From contig JACSYO010002073.1 of NCBI GenBank assembly GCA_016806645.1, positions 700,001 through 764,000 on the forward strand: a stretch of DNA of 64,000 nucleotides, written 5' to 3'. This document shows positions 35,560 through 48,851 of the stretch, piece by piece. The notes under the pieces were generated by a model. That model did no database searches. It had not been told where the DNA came from and worked only from the letters and a program-made list of their open reading frames with translations. The translations under genes were made by a program, and so were the position numbers. The stretch's first letter is position 1; each line of letters opens with the position of its first letter. This stretch comes from Ophiodon elongatus. Lineage: Eukaryota; Chordata; Actinopteri; Perciformes; Hexagrammidae.

Positions 35560-37880
35560 CACACACACACACGTACACACATCTGCAGAGCTGCATAAAT
35601 ACCCTGCATGCTAAAATAACTTCAGCTGGTGCTGTGCCTCTGTCGTATCAGTATTATTACTATTATTATGCGAGCAGCGATGACGTTAACACTGCAGTGT
35701 CAATATGTTGCAGTAACAAGTGTTGGTTTAACTGGGATCAATATGGAGAAACGTATGAGTGATGTAAAATCTATTTATTACTAGTGGTGTGGTATTTTGT
35801 ACAGCTGCTGTGACTTTTATTCTTCATATCACTCCTCATACCGTCATCGTCGTCGTCGACGACATCATCGCCGTCCTTCTCCTCCTCCTCCTCCTCGGGG
35901 CTCTGACCCTCGGAGGTAAGTATCCGTGGGTTGCAGTGGCAGAAGCGTCTGGAGAAATGCACAAGGACCCGCTCTCTCTCCTGGGTCTCTCCCATTAGCG
36001 GAAAGGCCTTCAAGAAGGTCCTGTCGCACATAAATGACACCACGAGGTCAACCGGAGGTCAAATGGAGAAAGAATTCGAGATTTCCTCACTTCTGAAAGT
36101 GCATAGACTTTGTGGAGGAAGGCAGCTGTCAGCGTCGCTGGAAACCGTATCAAACATTTTCCTTTGAGAAAAACTGTCACAGTCAAACCTGCTTTTTGAG
36201 ACATGGACTAGTAGTGATGTCCTCTGTCGTATGTTGTCACAACGAAGGACTGTGTCATCTTTACGTCTTTATGGTCTTGTGCTGACGACTCGCTCTACTT
36301 TGGAACCGCAAATAAATGGACTCGATTTTTCAACTCGATTTTTCAACTGACAGAATCAACCGGCTTCATGTCACTGTCACGCTTTAGAGGTGAAACATTA
36401 ACGTAGAGTTGAGCGAAATATGGTCTCTATATAAATCAATCGGTCCATCGACAGAAAAGCAATCAGCAGGTTTTTTGATAATCAAATGACTGTTTCAGTC
36501 ATTTTTTCAAGCAAAATCGCAAAATATAACCAGCTTCTCAAATGTGAGCTGTTTTTGTTATATGTCATTATAGGTTTATTCTTCTGGGGAATTCGACGTC
36601 CCCTTGGACTTGATGTTCTTTCACTGTTTGTTTTTTTGTTGTTTTTATACGTTTCATAGACTTAACGATTAATCTATTATGATAAACAATAGGCAGGTTA
36701 GTCAATAACTAAAATAATCTTTCGATGCCGCCCAACATTATGGCTCCCAATATAAAATGTGCAACAGAATATTGATTGAAAGTATTTCTATGCAGTCAAA
36801 ATGAATGCAGGGAACTACAGAAACCTTCATTAAACCATTCACATAGAAGAAGATTTCAGAGAATATTTCATTTGTACCCTCTTTCATCATGAGCTGACTT
36901 TAGTGTAAAGACCTGACGAGGAAAAGTGTGAATCGTATTAGCGTATTATTACCCACATGAATGCAGGACTTTTAGTATGTTCAATGTTAATCTGTAGCAG
37001 TGACAGTTTGCTAATCTGAGCCAGTCTGAAGTGCATGCACGAGGCCTCTTGACTGAAGACGCTGGGCTGAAGGCAGCAGTTTGAGACAGCAACATGTCAG
37101 GTACAGAGCGGTGATGAACTCCACCGCTGTCAGATCCACCGGCCAACTGCACTGAACACGACAGCTTGATTAGCACAAAGCTAATGCCTTGTGATGGGAG
37201 AGAAGCGGGCGTGTATGGACCTCTACATCGCACACTCATCACTCCCAAGTGCTGACGGTGCGTTACCTCAGGGCTCGATCCAGCGACAGGCCGGAGAAAT
37301 CGAAGAAGCTCAGGTACTCTGCCGCCACCAGCTGGCTGAACTCGTTACTGCGGGGAGACGGGAAGAGAACATCGGCACGTCAACGCAAAGCAGAGGGCGT
37401 ACAAACGTGTACAATGCTCCTCTAGTAATGTTATATGAAGAATGAAGTAAGCTCGAGCACATGTGTTTATGACTATGTGTTTGTAAATCAATCCGGTATT
37501 CTCACATGTGCATCTATTACATCTGCGTCTCATCCATGCACTAATACTGAACATATGCAACTGTGTAAACATGTTTTCTTGTGTTTCTGGTGATTTATCA
37601 GTCATCATGTGCGCAAATGTGCTACTGTTGTGTGTGTGTGTTTGTGTGTGTGTGCGTGTGTGCGTGCTCACTTCTTGCCCAGGTGTCTGGCCACATCGCA
37701 GCGTTTGAAGCCCTCGCGGTGATAGAGGCGCTTGGCCAGCCTCTTGGCGGCCTCGAAGTCGGCTCGGCAGCCATTGGCCAGAGTGTCGGTGCTGCCGCGC
37801 TCCAAGCGCTCCAGACTGCCCAAATCGCACTCCTCTGAGTCAGACAGCACGTCTGTGAGGTTGGCATCGCTGTTGGAGAG

Positions 37881-37971
<91 letters not shown>

Positions 37972-40356
37972 ACACACACACACACACACAAGCAGGTGCT
38001 TAGGTTAATGAATGGAGCACGTGTCCGTCGTGGCACGCCCACTCACTTCAAACTAGACAGAGGAAACTGGAAAAACTCAATTACGTAAACATATGCTCAC
38101 ATAAACACAAGTTAAAGTCAAATGAGGTTGCAATGACTTGTGATGACACTGACCCAGTTCCGCCGTCACTTAACGTCCTGCTTTAATGCAGTGAATCCAA
38201 AGGTTGATTATAATGCTCAGGCAGCTTTCACCTGCCCCAATCTCTTCTAAAAAATCTCCACTAATCGCAGACCGTTGACCTCGAACATGATTTGAATTTA
38301 AGTGCTGAAATATACAAACTAAAAGCTCGACTCTACTTTTCTTTCCCTCTGTTTCAGACACATGCAGCCTGGACATTAGAGAAGTGGACTTTTCATTTAT
38401 GAAAAGGTCCATAGAGTTGCTGGCTAAAACATCTGCCGTGACCTTGCCCTTGGGCGAAGCACCCAACGGAACCAGTAAGTTGTCCATCACATGCTCATTG
38501 TCCTACCGAGCCCAGCTGTGAACGGGTGTATCCCTGTGACTGTGAAGCGGGGTGTTCCTGCAGGAGACTGAATGTACTACAATGGCCCCTGCAGGAGTAT
38601 TTAAAGTGAAGAAAAAAAACATCAGACGAGCTGCCAAACAGTTGAAGACACAAAGAGTGAACACGCAGCTTTCATCGTCAAGTAATGACTTGCAAAGTCT
38701 GCATGAATGACACGTTCTTGAACACCATTTCCCCGATTTGAAGCTGAAATCCTTTGCCGGGATTCACTTTGACGTTTTAATATAGTATCGTCTCCAACTG
38801 AAGTGCATTGAAAAGGTAAATGTGCCGAACCTGAGCCGAAATGTAAATAATGTTTGTAGAGCCAATGACAGCTGACTCAACAAACAGCTGACTTCACATT
38901 AAGAAATAAGGCCATCACTGTAGACTCGGATGCAGTGTGTTGCTCCGGGACAGAGGTTGATGAACCGATCAAGCCAAAGACTCACACTCTGTTTCACTGT
39001 GAGTGTCGTCAGGAGAACTGAGAGTGATTCGATGATTAATTAGTGCCCTACTTATTTATTTATGAACGTACTGAGGTAGTGTATTTAATATATAGAGTTT
39101 GCTCCCCTGTACTGCATTGCACTGTATACTTTGCGACACACCACAGTCCATCAGTGGGGAGCTGATTCGCCTTTTTTTTTTTTTATAGGTCTGTAAACAC
39201 TAAGTGCTGATGCTTTGGTTTCGATCACCAGTTAAAACAGCCCTCACAGGCGAAACATCTAACATCCGAGCAAAATAGCACGAGATTTAATATCGTCAAA
39301 GCTAAAAGGAACAAATATAAATTGCACTCTAGTATTGTATAAATAGAAATCAGCACTAATAAAACAGTAAATGATCTCAGTTTTAATTCTAAGGAAAGAG
39401 GCCGCATCAGTCTACATGGCATCTCCTCATTTCCTGTCTGTGTGTGCATCTGCGTGGCACCGTCAGCATTCTCGCCAGATGATTCAGATGTTTTTTGCAT
39501 AATTAGATCAGTCCAATTGCATTACCCCGTACAAATTCAATACATTACGCGCTGATGTCGTAAGGGATTTACTGGTTACCATGGTTACAGCGGAAGCCGA
39601 GTGTCCTGTGCTAGTAAAGGGATTGTAGACTATCTTGCGGCTGTCTACCACAAGTTTGGGACCGAGGGGGAATAAACTGACTGATACCAAAGACATATAA
39701 ACACAAACAACAACCAGTCCCCTGCCCTCACATGCGGAGTGGATGACTACACCCCTGGTTTCTCTGCTCCGGGCAAGGTCACACTGTCCTCGGTGTTTGA
39801 CTGATTCATTAGGCACTTAGTATCACTCTCCATCTGGCCTCTGACCTTGGACCAGTTTGCCACGGGAGACACTACAAGGAGCTATCACCCCCCCGACAAC
39901 ACAGCTCCCTGGGTCACGGGAGCACGTAAACCCTCCGCCATGATGAGGCGGGTCATGCAAACTCCTCCACCTTATCTCGGGGGAGCATCGCTGCCAAGAA
40001 TGACAACAAGATTGCAGCTACAGTCGGGTGGAAGCGGGTTCATTTGCAGGGTGCCTGGGCTCACCCTTAGGGACAGGGTGGGGAGTTTGTGTATCCGGAA
40101 GGAGTGGAACCCGTTTTAGAAGGAGCCAGTCGAGGTGGTTGGGCGATGTGATTAAAATGCTTCCTGTACGGCTCCCTCAGGAGGTATTCTGGACATGTCA
40201 GACAGTGAGGAAACCCAGATTCTGCTCAATGGACTACATATCCCACATAGCCTGGGAAAGTCGCGGGACCCCCCCACCCCACCCCTCCCATTTGTGAGAG
40301 GTTGAAAATGGAAAAATGGATGGGTGGAAATATAAAGACATAAAGATAAAAGAGAA

Positions 40357-40391
<35 letters not shown>

Positions 40392-43300
40392 AAAAATGAG
40401 TCTGCGGTAAGCCATCAAAACAATATCCAGCCTGGTGCTTGCAGTGAAATTGCTTTCGCTTGTCTGACCGTATTAATTCACTCGACGCAGAGGGACCTCA
40501 TAAATCATTCAAAGCTCATTTCAGTCATGGGGCCAAAACGACGGCGGGCTCCCCCAATTCACTGGTGTCTGGCAATAATAGAACCAACACACACGCGCGC
40601 GCGCACACACACACACACACACAATAACAGTGAGAGAGACACAACATGATGTGTCAGATATCTAGTGCAGACCTTTTGGATACTTGGCGTCACCGAGGGC
40701 CAAGTGGCACACAGTAAACCTATTTGTCTATCTAAAGGCACAATTCTGTATCCCCAGGCCACACATTCATCCTGTGTGACCGCCACGCAGTCTGACTGTG
40801 TCAGAGATAGAGAGCGTGATGGTGCATGCCAGTGACTCACATGCTAATCTCTTTGGCTGTGCACCACCCGAACCCACACCTAGAGGTGTGTTTTTGTCTA
40901 CGGTGTGTGTGTGTGTGTGTGTGTGAGACCATATTCTTGTTAATGGCATCATCCATGAGGGTAATCATCTATTACAGGATGAACTGGATTAAGAAATTCT
41001 GTTATTTCACAGACTTTTCTTTCATTTTCACATCCGAGGCAGACATATTATGGTCGCGCACATATTGTGTGTGTTTGTGCGTCAGCCAGGTCATCTTCTT
41101 TTAGATACGATCTCAGCAAAACACGCTGTTGCAATATTGGACTCTTAAATGTAAAACAAGCAACAAAGACACCTCCGGACGCTTGAAACGAGACAAAGTT
41201 GCATCCATATATATCCAAAGCATTTGCACATTTTGTTTTTCACACTATTATTGACCCCGTTAAGTCATCAGCTGAGGCCATAAAGAGTAACAAGTTGCTG
41301 TTTTTGAAACTGCTGGTCACAGCTCAAAGTACAAGTCAGATGTGAAAATAACAGTTGAGAGCAATTAGGCATCCTTCAAGTGGGCTATAGCAACAAATAT
41401 CTATTAATACCTCAGTTAGGGCTGAAACAAAAATCCATTGACCGATTACTTGCTGGAATTTTCTTTCATGGTTTATTCCTTTCACTCATTCACCAAGTAT
41501 AAATGACTGTTTCCAGGGTCTCTAACATGAGGATTTGTCATGCTTTTTCTCCTTTTTATATAAATTGTAAACTGAATATTTTTTAGTTGCCACCCTATCC
41601 TCAATATCACCTTGTATCCATAGCAACTACAGAAATCTCATATCTCTTGCATGTCATTTAAAATTATAAGTCCTGATAGAGATAATATGCTAATTTATGG
41701 TAAACTCCTGCTAAATTCTCTAAATCCACTACATTCATTAGCAGGCACTTAAAAGTCCCTAAAGGAACACCACGTGAGATTTAAAAAGAAAAAAAACGTT
41801 TGAGTCCTTTTCATCCCAATGTTGTTATCATAGAGAAGTCCTTGCAGAAATACAATAGAAGCACTATAGTGATAGTTTGCCAGAGTAAAACTCCCTCACT
41901 ATTTCCATTTTGCCACGCAGCATAAAGTTAACGTTCCCACCCATTCGGATGTGAAACCTTAACTCCAGCCTGCGACCTGTCGCAACATCAAACTTACAGG
42001 ATTTGCAGCAAAAAGTCGAAGTGGACGTCATATTCCTCTTTCCACATCGTCTCTCGGAAATTTGGAAATCAGCGGTTAACAGCGCGCGGAGGTCCGACCG
42101 CCTCATCGTCCAGTCGTCGGTGAAATCCTCATCGGCCCCGGTTTGTTATTTAACTCCCAAATCAGATTTCTGCAAAGCGGAAGTCAGCTCATAGATAATT
42201 ACAGCTTCTTCTGCTGATGAATTAGACTGCCGCGTTACTTCACCGTAGTGTCAACAGACGAGGAATGTGTGTTTAGAGTTTCTTTCTTTTTTTCCTTGAA
42301 GTTTTGTTGGCTGTCTGGGAGCTCCGCGGAGGAGAGGATGTTGGGGGCGGAGCCAAAGACCGGACAGACTTTTCCCGATGAATTACACCGTTCCTAGTGG
42401 GGGCTTCACGACGGCCCCTGTGTGGCCCTCAGACACAGCGTTCTCTGCGTCTGAGTGAAGAGGCTCCGGGTCGGTTCGGCCTGTGTTTGGACTCGGTTCA
42501 CTCGGCGGGCTTTCCAGCATGTAAGGCTTTTGTTTGTGGTTATTTCTGTATACGTTCCTCCAGAGTATTGCTTCAATGTGGCTCAGACACAGTGAAGCCC
42601 CCAAAGGAAAGAAAAGCGGTGAACTCAGCTCACCGCTGATCTGGTCCTGAAAAAATCCCCGTCCTATTTTTAAAATGAGGACGCCAGATTAGGTGTTGAG
42701 CTGAAATGTTGTAGGGCAAGATATAAATAGTTAAAGGAGCATAAAAGTACTTTATCAAGGTCACTGACTGGAGGTCCGTTCCTATACCATTTTATGACCT
42801 CTGTAAATAATGCACAGTAATATCAGGGTGCACAGACTCACCCAATATGTGATCGGTTATGTTCCCACGACACACACACTAACGCACGCACGCACACACA
42901 TACACACACACTAACCCACACAGAAGACACACTGACACATCCCTGCATGCCAGCCTCACCATCTAATTCCCTCCTTCCTCTTTCTCATCTGGTGGAAAGA
43001 AGAACAATAGAAAAAGCTGAGGATTGAGAGGCAGCTGCGGGGGTCAAAAGTACAAGATTTGGAGGGGGATGAGATGGAAGATGAGAATAGAGACAAAACT
43101 CTGGAGGAAGTTTGATTGCCATTTGGACAGGCGAGCACTCCACGAGGTTCACTGCAGCTGGGGCCCTCCACATTATTAGGTAGAGACAACAATGAGTACA
43201 TTTCCTTGATGACAACAATAACACTGAGGTCCAGTCAGCACTGGGACCAGCATGCTCTTTTAGACCAAGCACACGCTGCTGAATACTGATTACGCATCAG

Positions 43301-45243
43301 TTTTTTGTGCAGCTAAAGGCCGTGACTCATGGATAAACTTTGTTGTTTACACGCCGTGGATTTTTTTTCACAGACAGTAGAGTTTATAAACCTGTTGTAG
43401 CACAGATGTGACGTTCTCATGGCAGCCAGCGCATGGGACACACGGATGAAGTACTTTGAGCAGTTAGCCAGAGATAAGTTTTTCTCACAAACAAATGCAG
43501 CCTATTAAAAGGAGTCCTTATTTTCCGCTGAACTCAAAACAGAAAAAAAAACTTTGCACATGGTCTATGTGTGTTTTGTGGACTTCGGAGAAGGCTTTCG
43601 ACCAAGTCCACCTGGGAGTCGTGTAGGGGGTACAGAGCTGTGTCCATTTTCTTGGCAGGAAGACAAAACATGTTTTCAGAGGGTGTTGGGTTCCATCTGG
43701 GGTTTTCCCTCGTCACGATTCTGTTTGTTATTTTCATGGATCGGATCTCAATGCGAAGCCAGAGGGTGGAGAGAGTCCGATTTTGGGGACCTCAGAATTG
43801 CTTCTTTGCAGATGATGCGGTCCTGTTACCTTCATCGGACCGCAACCTGATGAACCTGGTTTGCTGTAGAGTGTGAAGCTGTTGGGATGAGAGTGTGCAC
43901 CTCCAAGTCTGAGGCCATGGTTCTCAATCTCCCTAGAAAACGGTTGGGAGCGAGTGGCTGCCCCAAGTGAAGGAGTTCAGGTATCCCAGCGTCTTGTTAA
44001 GAGTGGGGGTAAAATGGAGCGTGAGATCGACAGGCGAAGATATCAGTGTACCAGTGGATCTCTGTAGGGAGCTCAGACATCATGAGGGAGCTCGGGGTAG
44101 AGCCGCTGCTCTCTGAGGTGGTTCAGGCATCTGATCGGGATGCCTCCTGGATGCCTTCTGTTCTGGGGAACTCACTGGATAGAATTATATATATCTCATC
44201 TGGGAACTCCAGAGGAGCTGGAAAACGTTGCTGGGGAGGGAGACGCGTGGACCACCTTGCTTAGCCTGCTGCCAACGCAACCCGGCCCGGGTCGAAATAT
44301 GGATGGGTGGATGGAAAGTTTTGTAATTGTGATATCATCAACCACTATTGATGTTAAGATTAATATAATCAAACGTTATGCTATAGTTTATACTAGAGCC
44401 TTAAAGATTGTCAATTTAAGTAACAATTACATAATGACAACTAAATCATTGTACTTTGAAATGGATTTTATAATTTATGTAATTTAATTTCCAAAATGGT
44501 CTCAAAATGTAAAAAAAACACACAAACACATTACATAAAGAAATATATGTTAGACTACTATCACATCAGTATAGACTGACCCCAAATAAATACTCATATC
44601 AAAAACGCTAAAAGTAAAAGATAAAGCGTAACAATCTAATATCCAAAATTATACAGGTAATTTAATTATTGTTATGCCAGCAATAAAGGCTATTACGTCT
44701 AACCACTAACCTCATTAAATGTAATGAGTTATTTTACAGCTCTGGGCACAATATGTTTGTATGTTTTTATTTGGACGTCTTTCGGCTGGGTGAGACTAAT
44801 TTTGCTCGTAAAACACAGTGAAAGACTGAACACCTCCATCTGACAACAACTAGAGGATAACTTAAAATCAGCCATGGATTCAAAGAGGAGAAGAGAAAGT
44901 TGAAAAACAAAATAAGGATACAAATATTTTGTAGAGCCTGGCTGGCTTTCCTCTCAACACATACAGGAAGTGTTGACAGACGCCTCAGAGGAGAGAAGCC
45001 TGTGGTGAGAAGAACCCCATTCAGCCAAAACAGCCATTGGTACAGTAAGACTGTGGGATGTGTCATAAAACTGAGTCGAGCTATAAATAGACGGGGATAA
45101 ATCTGTCGGTGCTGAAATGATTCAGTTAGTGTGTGTATCTGTGGTGAGAGGGGAAAAAAGAGAATTTGTATGTATTACTGCTTGTGTTGCAAAAGTGTGC
45201 ACACGTACATGTATGTCTGCGTGTGTGACACTGTATGTGCGTG

Positions 45244-45278
<35 letters not shown>

Positions 45279-45384
45279 ATATCACTGCCTGACTGAGAGC
45301 CAGGAAAGGATAATCTGCAGGATGTTTCAGCAGCACTATAGAACTACGCGAAGGGCTTTATTCCAAAAAATGACATCCTGAAAG

Positions 45385-45461
<77 letters not shown>

Positions 45462-46041
45462 CGTGCGTGCGTGCATGCGTGTGAGTGTGTGTGTTTGTGC
45501 AAGTGAGAAACAGAAAGAGGGAACGATTCGGAGTGCGTAACATATGAAAGCTCTGAGCGAGCCTTAGAATGTACGGGCATTATGCACATTTTTGTGAACG
45601 CATGCAAGCTGCTCGGCCCGTGTGTCTTTTATTTGCGCGTGTGTGCATCCCTGCACGCCACGGTGTATATGAAAGAGATTATAGTCCACGCGGCAGAGCT
45701 GCGTCTCTGATATGGAAACAACTGCGCCTGGCTTTTATCTGCTATGCTCGGGCTTAGATCTCATGGGCTCGCGAACCAGGGTGGGGGAACACACACTCGG
45801 CAGCACGTTTCCCAAACGGATACACATAGAATCCTATCCATGCATGCTAATGTTAAGCATAATGTTATGCTGCACACATCTTCATCATATTTTAAAAAAA
45901 AGAAAAAGTATGCGTGAGTGAACAGACCCGCCTTGTTATACATTTCCCATCGCATGCCCTCTGAATATGTGTGTTGTGCTTTGATGTGACTCTGTGCAGA
46001 ATGGCCTCAAGTGGCATATCCATATCCATCAGAAGTGTTTC

Positions 46042-46135
<94 letters not shown>

Positions 46136-48795
46136 TGTTCGTGTGCGTGAATGCTCCACTACATGTTGCATTATCACATAAGCAGCATTCAACTAGTCGG
46201 CTCCACTGTTTAGTTCTCGCTGGCTATTGACACTAGTAAGCTGCTTGACAGACAGACAGACAGAAAGAGAGAGAGTGTGTGTGTTTTCTCAGCAGCCCCT
46301 ATGGATTACGGTTAAGCTTAAACCTCAATGATGGTCCCGACAGGGGGCAGAGAAAGACGTGACTGTTAAAGTAACAGATCGATTGACTAACTAGTCAAAT
46401 GACCAGATGTGATTGACAGTGCAATCTAAAATACGACCTAATTGACTGAACTAACAAGCATGTTCAGTGACTAAGACACTGGCACCATCACTTACTGCTT
46501 GAAGGAAAACCCTTCACTTCTTGTTTCCCTGTGTTGGATGGCTTGTCGACAACATCTGCAATACTTGCCAATGTTTCCTACACCCCTGTGGCAGGCTGCC
46601 GACTTTACTTCCTCCATCCACTGATGTCAGAATAATCAGCAGTAGCAGGGAGGGGATCTATGGGGAGACTTTGGAGACTTTGGGCTGAGGTGAGATTAGG
46701 TTGCATCTCTCTGCCCGGGGCGTCATCAAAGCCCTGTCTGTTAGGGAAGCTGAAGTCTGAATTTTGGACAGAGTCCGTATGAGCTGAGGCTGTCACGAAC
46801 ATTGATGCAAGGCTTGAAAGCCATCGGAATCAATTTGAATACTTTCATGCAGTGAAAATCTGTGAGCCAGTGGCATTTCTTTGTACCGATGCACTACAAA
46901 ACGACAACTGTTTATGATCTGTAAAATAGGATCACGTTAACAATAAGAAAAAGTAAGACATCGAGTAGAACCTTATCTGCTGCATTCATGAAAGGCGTGT
47001 TAGACACGTGTCCAACTGATTTATGACTAACTAACAGAGTTCACGCAGCGTATTGAGACACATACGGGGATCCAACTGCTTTATGCCGCATGCCAATGAT
47101 TTCCGGAAAAGACACACGACTCTCTGTTTCTTCCACTAGTTCGTTCTGTACGTACACTCTCTGTCACCAGTAATAACAAACGCCCTTGCTGTGTGGCCAT
47201 GTTCAGAGCTCTTTGTTCATAGAGTCCCATGTATATGTGAATCCAGTGAAAGAATGGCTTGTAAGTCTTCAGCCACACTAGAAATGTCGACCTTTAGGTC
47301 CCCCCCCACCCCCACACACTTTGGTCCAGACTGAAATAGATCAGCGACTACTAAATGAAGGATGTCCAGAGGATGAATTGTAAGGAGTTCGGCTCAATAC
47401 AGGCAAAAACTTATGACATCACCACCCGCCTCAGCTGCACTTACTAATAGCCAACGTTAGCATGTTAACGTGCGAAACTAAGATAGCGAAATTGTTCAAA
47501 CTTATAGTTGCTGAAAATCAGAATGTTAGCATTGTCATTGTGAGCATGTTAGCATGCTAATGTTGACATATAAAGTGGCTGTAGACTCTGAGTGTTGTTT
47601 TCTGATGTCTAGTCGTGTTACGCTGTGCAGCTTGAGAATGGAAAGACTATTTGAGTGATTCTATCCACTAGCAAATAGAAAATCTCGAGACATGGACTGA
47701 CTGGCCCATGAAAAAAGTAAATGTCTGCCAAGTTGACAGACTGACTGACTGATTACCTTGCCATTTTTTTTTTATCCATTGCTTTGCAGCTGCTCTGCCC
47801 TGCAGTGAAAAGGACTAGTTGTCCATGACGCCCGAAGTGCCAAAATCTGTAACTGCGCCAATTCCGTGGCTACCCACCGGGAAGAATGGAGGTAGGGAGT
47901 GGCGAGGAATGAAAGATAAGAAGCAGCAGCAGGAGCGCACTGTAGGCGAAATGGAAGAGGAGGTGATGCAAAGAAGAAAGGGGGGGACGGGAGATGAGAT
48001 AAAGTGAGATAGGACGGATAAAGTGGGGAAATGAATAAAGAGACAGGAGGTGAGATGGGGCTAACAAAGAGAGGGAGTGACAGAGTGAAGGAGAGAGGAG
48101 AAGAAATGGATGAGATAAGGCAGCAGTCTTCATAGCTTGGGTAAATAATTGTTTTTGCCTTGACGCGCACCCGTTTTTTGAGACATTTTGAATCATATAA
48201 AGCTTTTAAGATGTGAATTTTAAAATGATAATAGCCTGTCTGTCGTATTCATTGTGAGCTGTGTGTTATCAAGAGTCCATTAAAAAAAATGGTGCTATGG
48301 TGTTTTCATTATTAGCATTTTTAGCCGCGCTACTTCAGGCTACTTCGATTCAATTGGGCTGAAAAGCAATTATTTTAAAATCATGTGTTCTCCCTCTGGA
48401 GAATATTACAGAAAACTGACTGTACTTCAACTGTCAGAGTGATGGCTTTTATCTCCATTGGCTTGCACTGAATTGCCAATGCTTGTATCTCCTGAAGAAC
48501 TAAAGTCAACGATTTCTACTTCATGATAAATTAGTTACTGGGAGTGTCTTTAAAGCTTAAAAATATCCCTTTAAAACCGACTAGCAGATGTATCCACTCT
48601 AGATTTAAGTGCTCAAATGTCTGGCAAGCTGGCTAGCTTGGAGAAAAAATCATACACACACACACACATACACACACTAAGACCCTGCTGGGCAGAGGAA
48701 AGCTGAAGACGATGATGTCATGACATAAACAATAGCTCATTCAGTTTGGCGCTGGTGGTCAGGAAGCAAGACCGTGCTTAAAGGACAACATCTGT

Positions 48796-48851
<56 letters not shown>

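Noticed and set aside
35842..35940. Acidic segment of psd2 exon 5 as an unspliced mini-intron
   Set aside because: The extra stretch is only about 63 bases, a multiple of three, and has no minus-strand GT/AG pair at fitting positions. An expanded coding repeat is the simpler reading.
45108..45124. Possible fifth RE1 motif (CTGTCGGTGCTGAAAT)
   Set aside because: The two half-sites lack the normal spacing and the GGACAG half is incomplete, so it does not meet the standard used for the nrg2-pura cluster.
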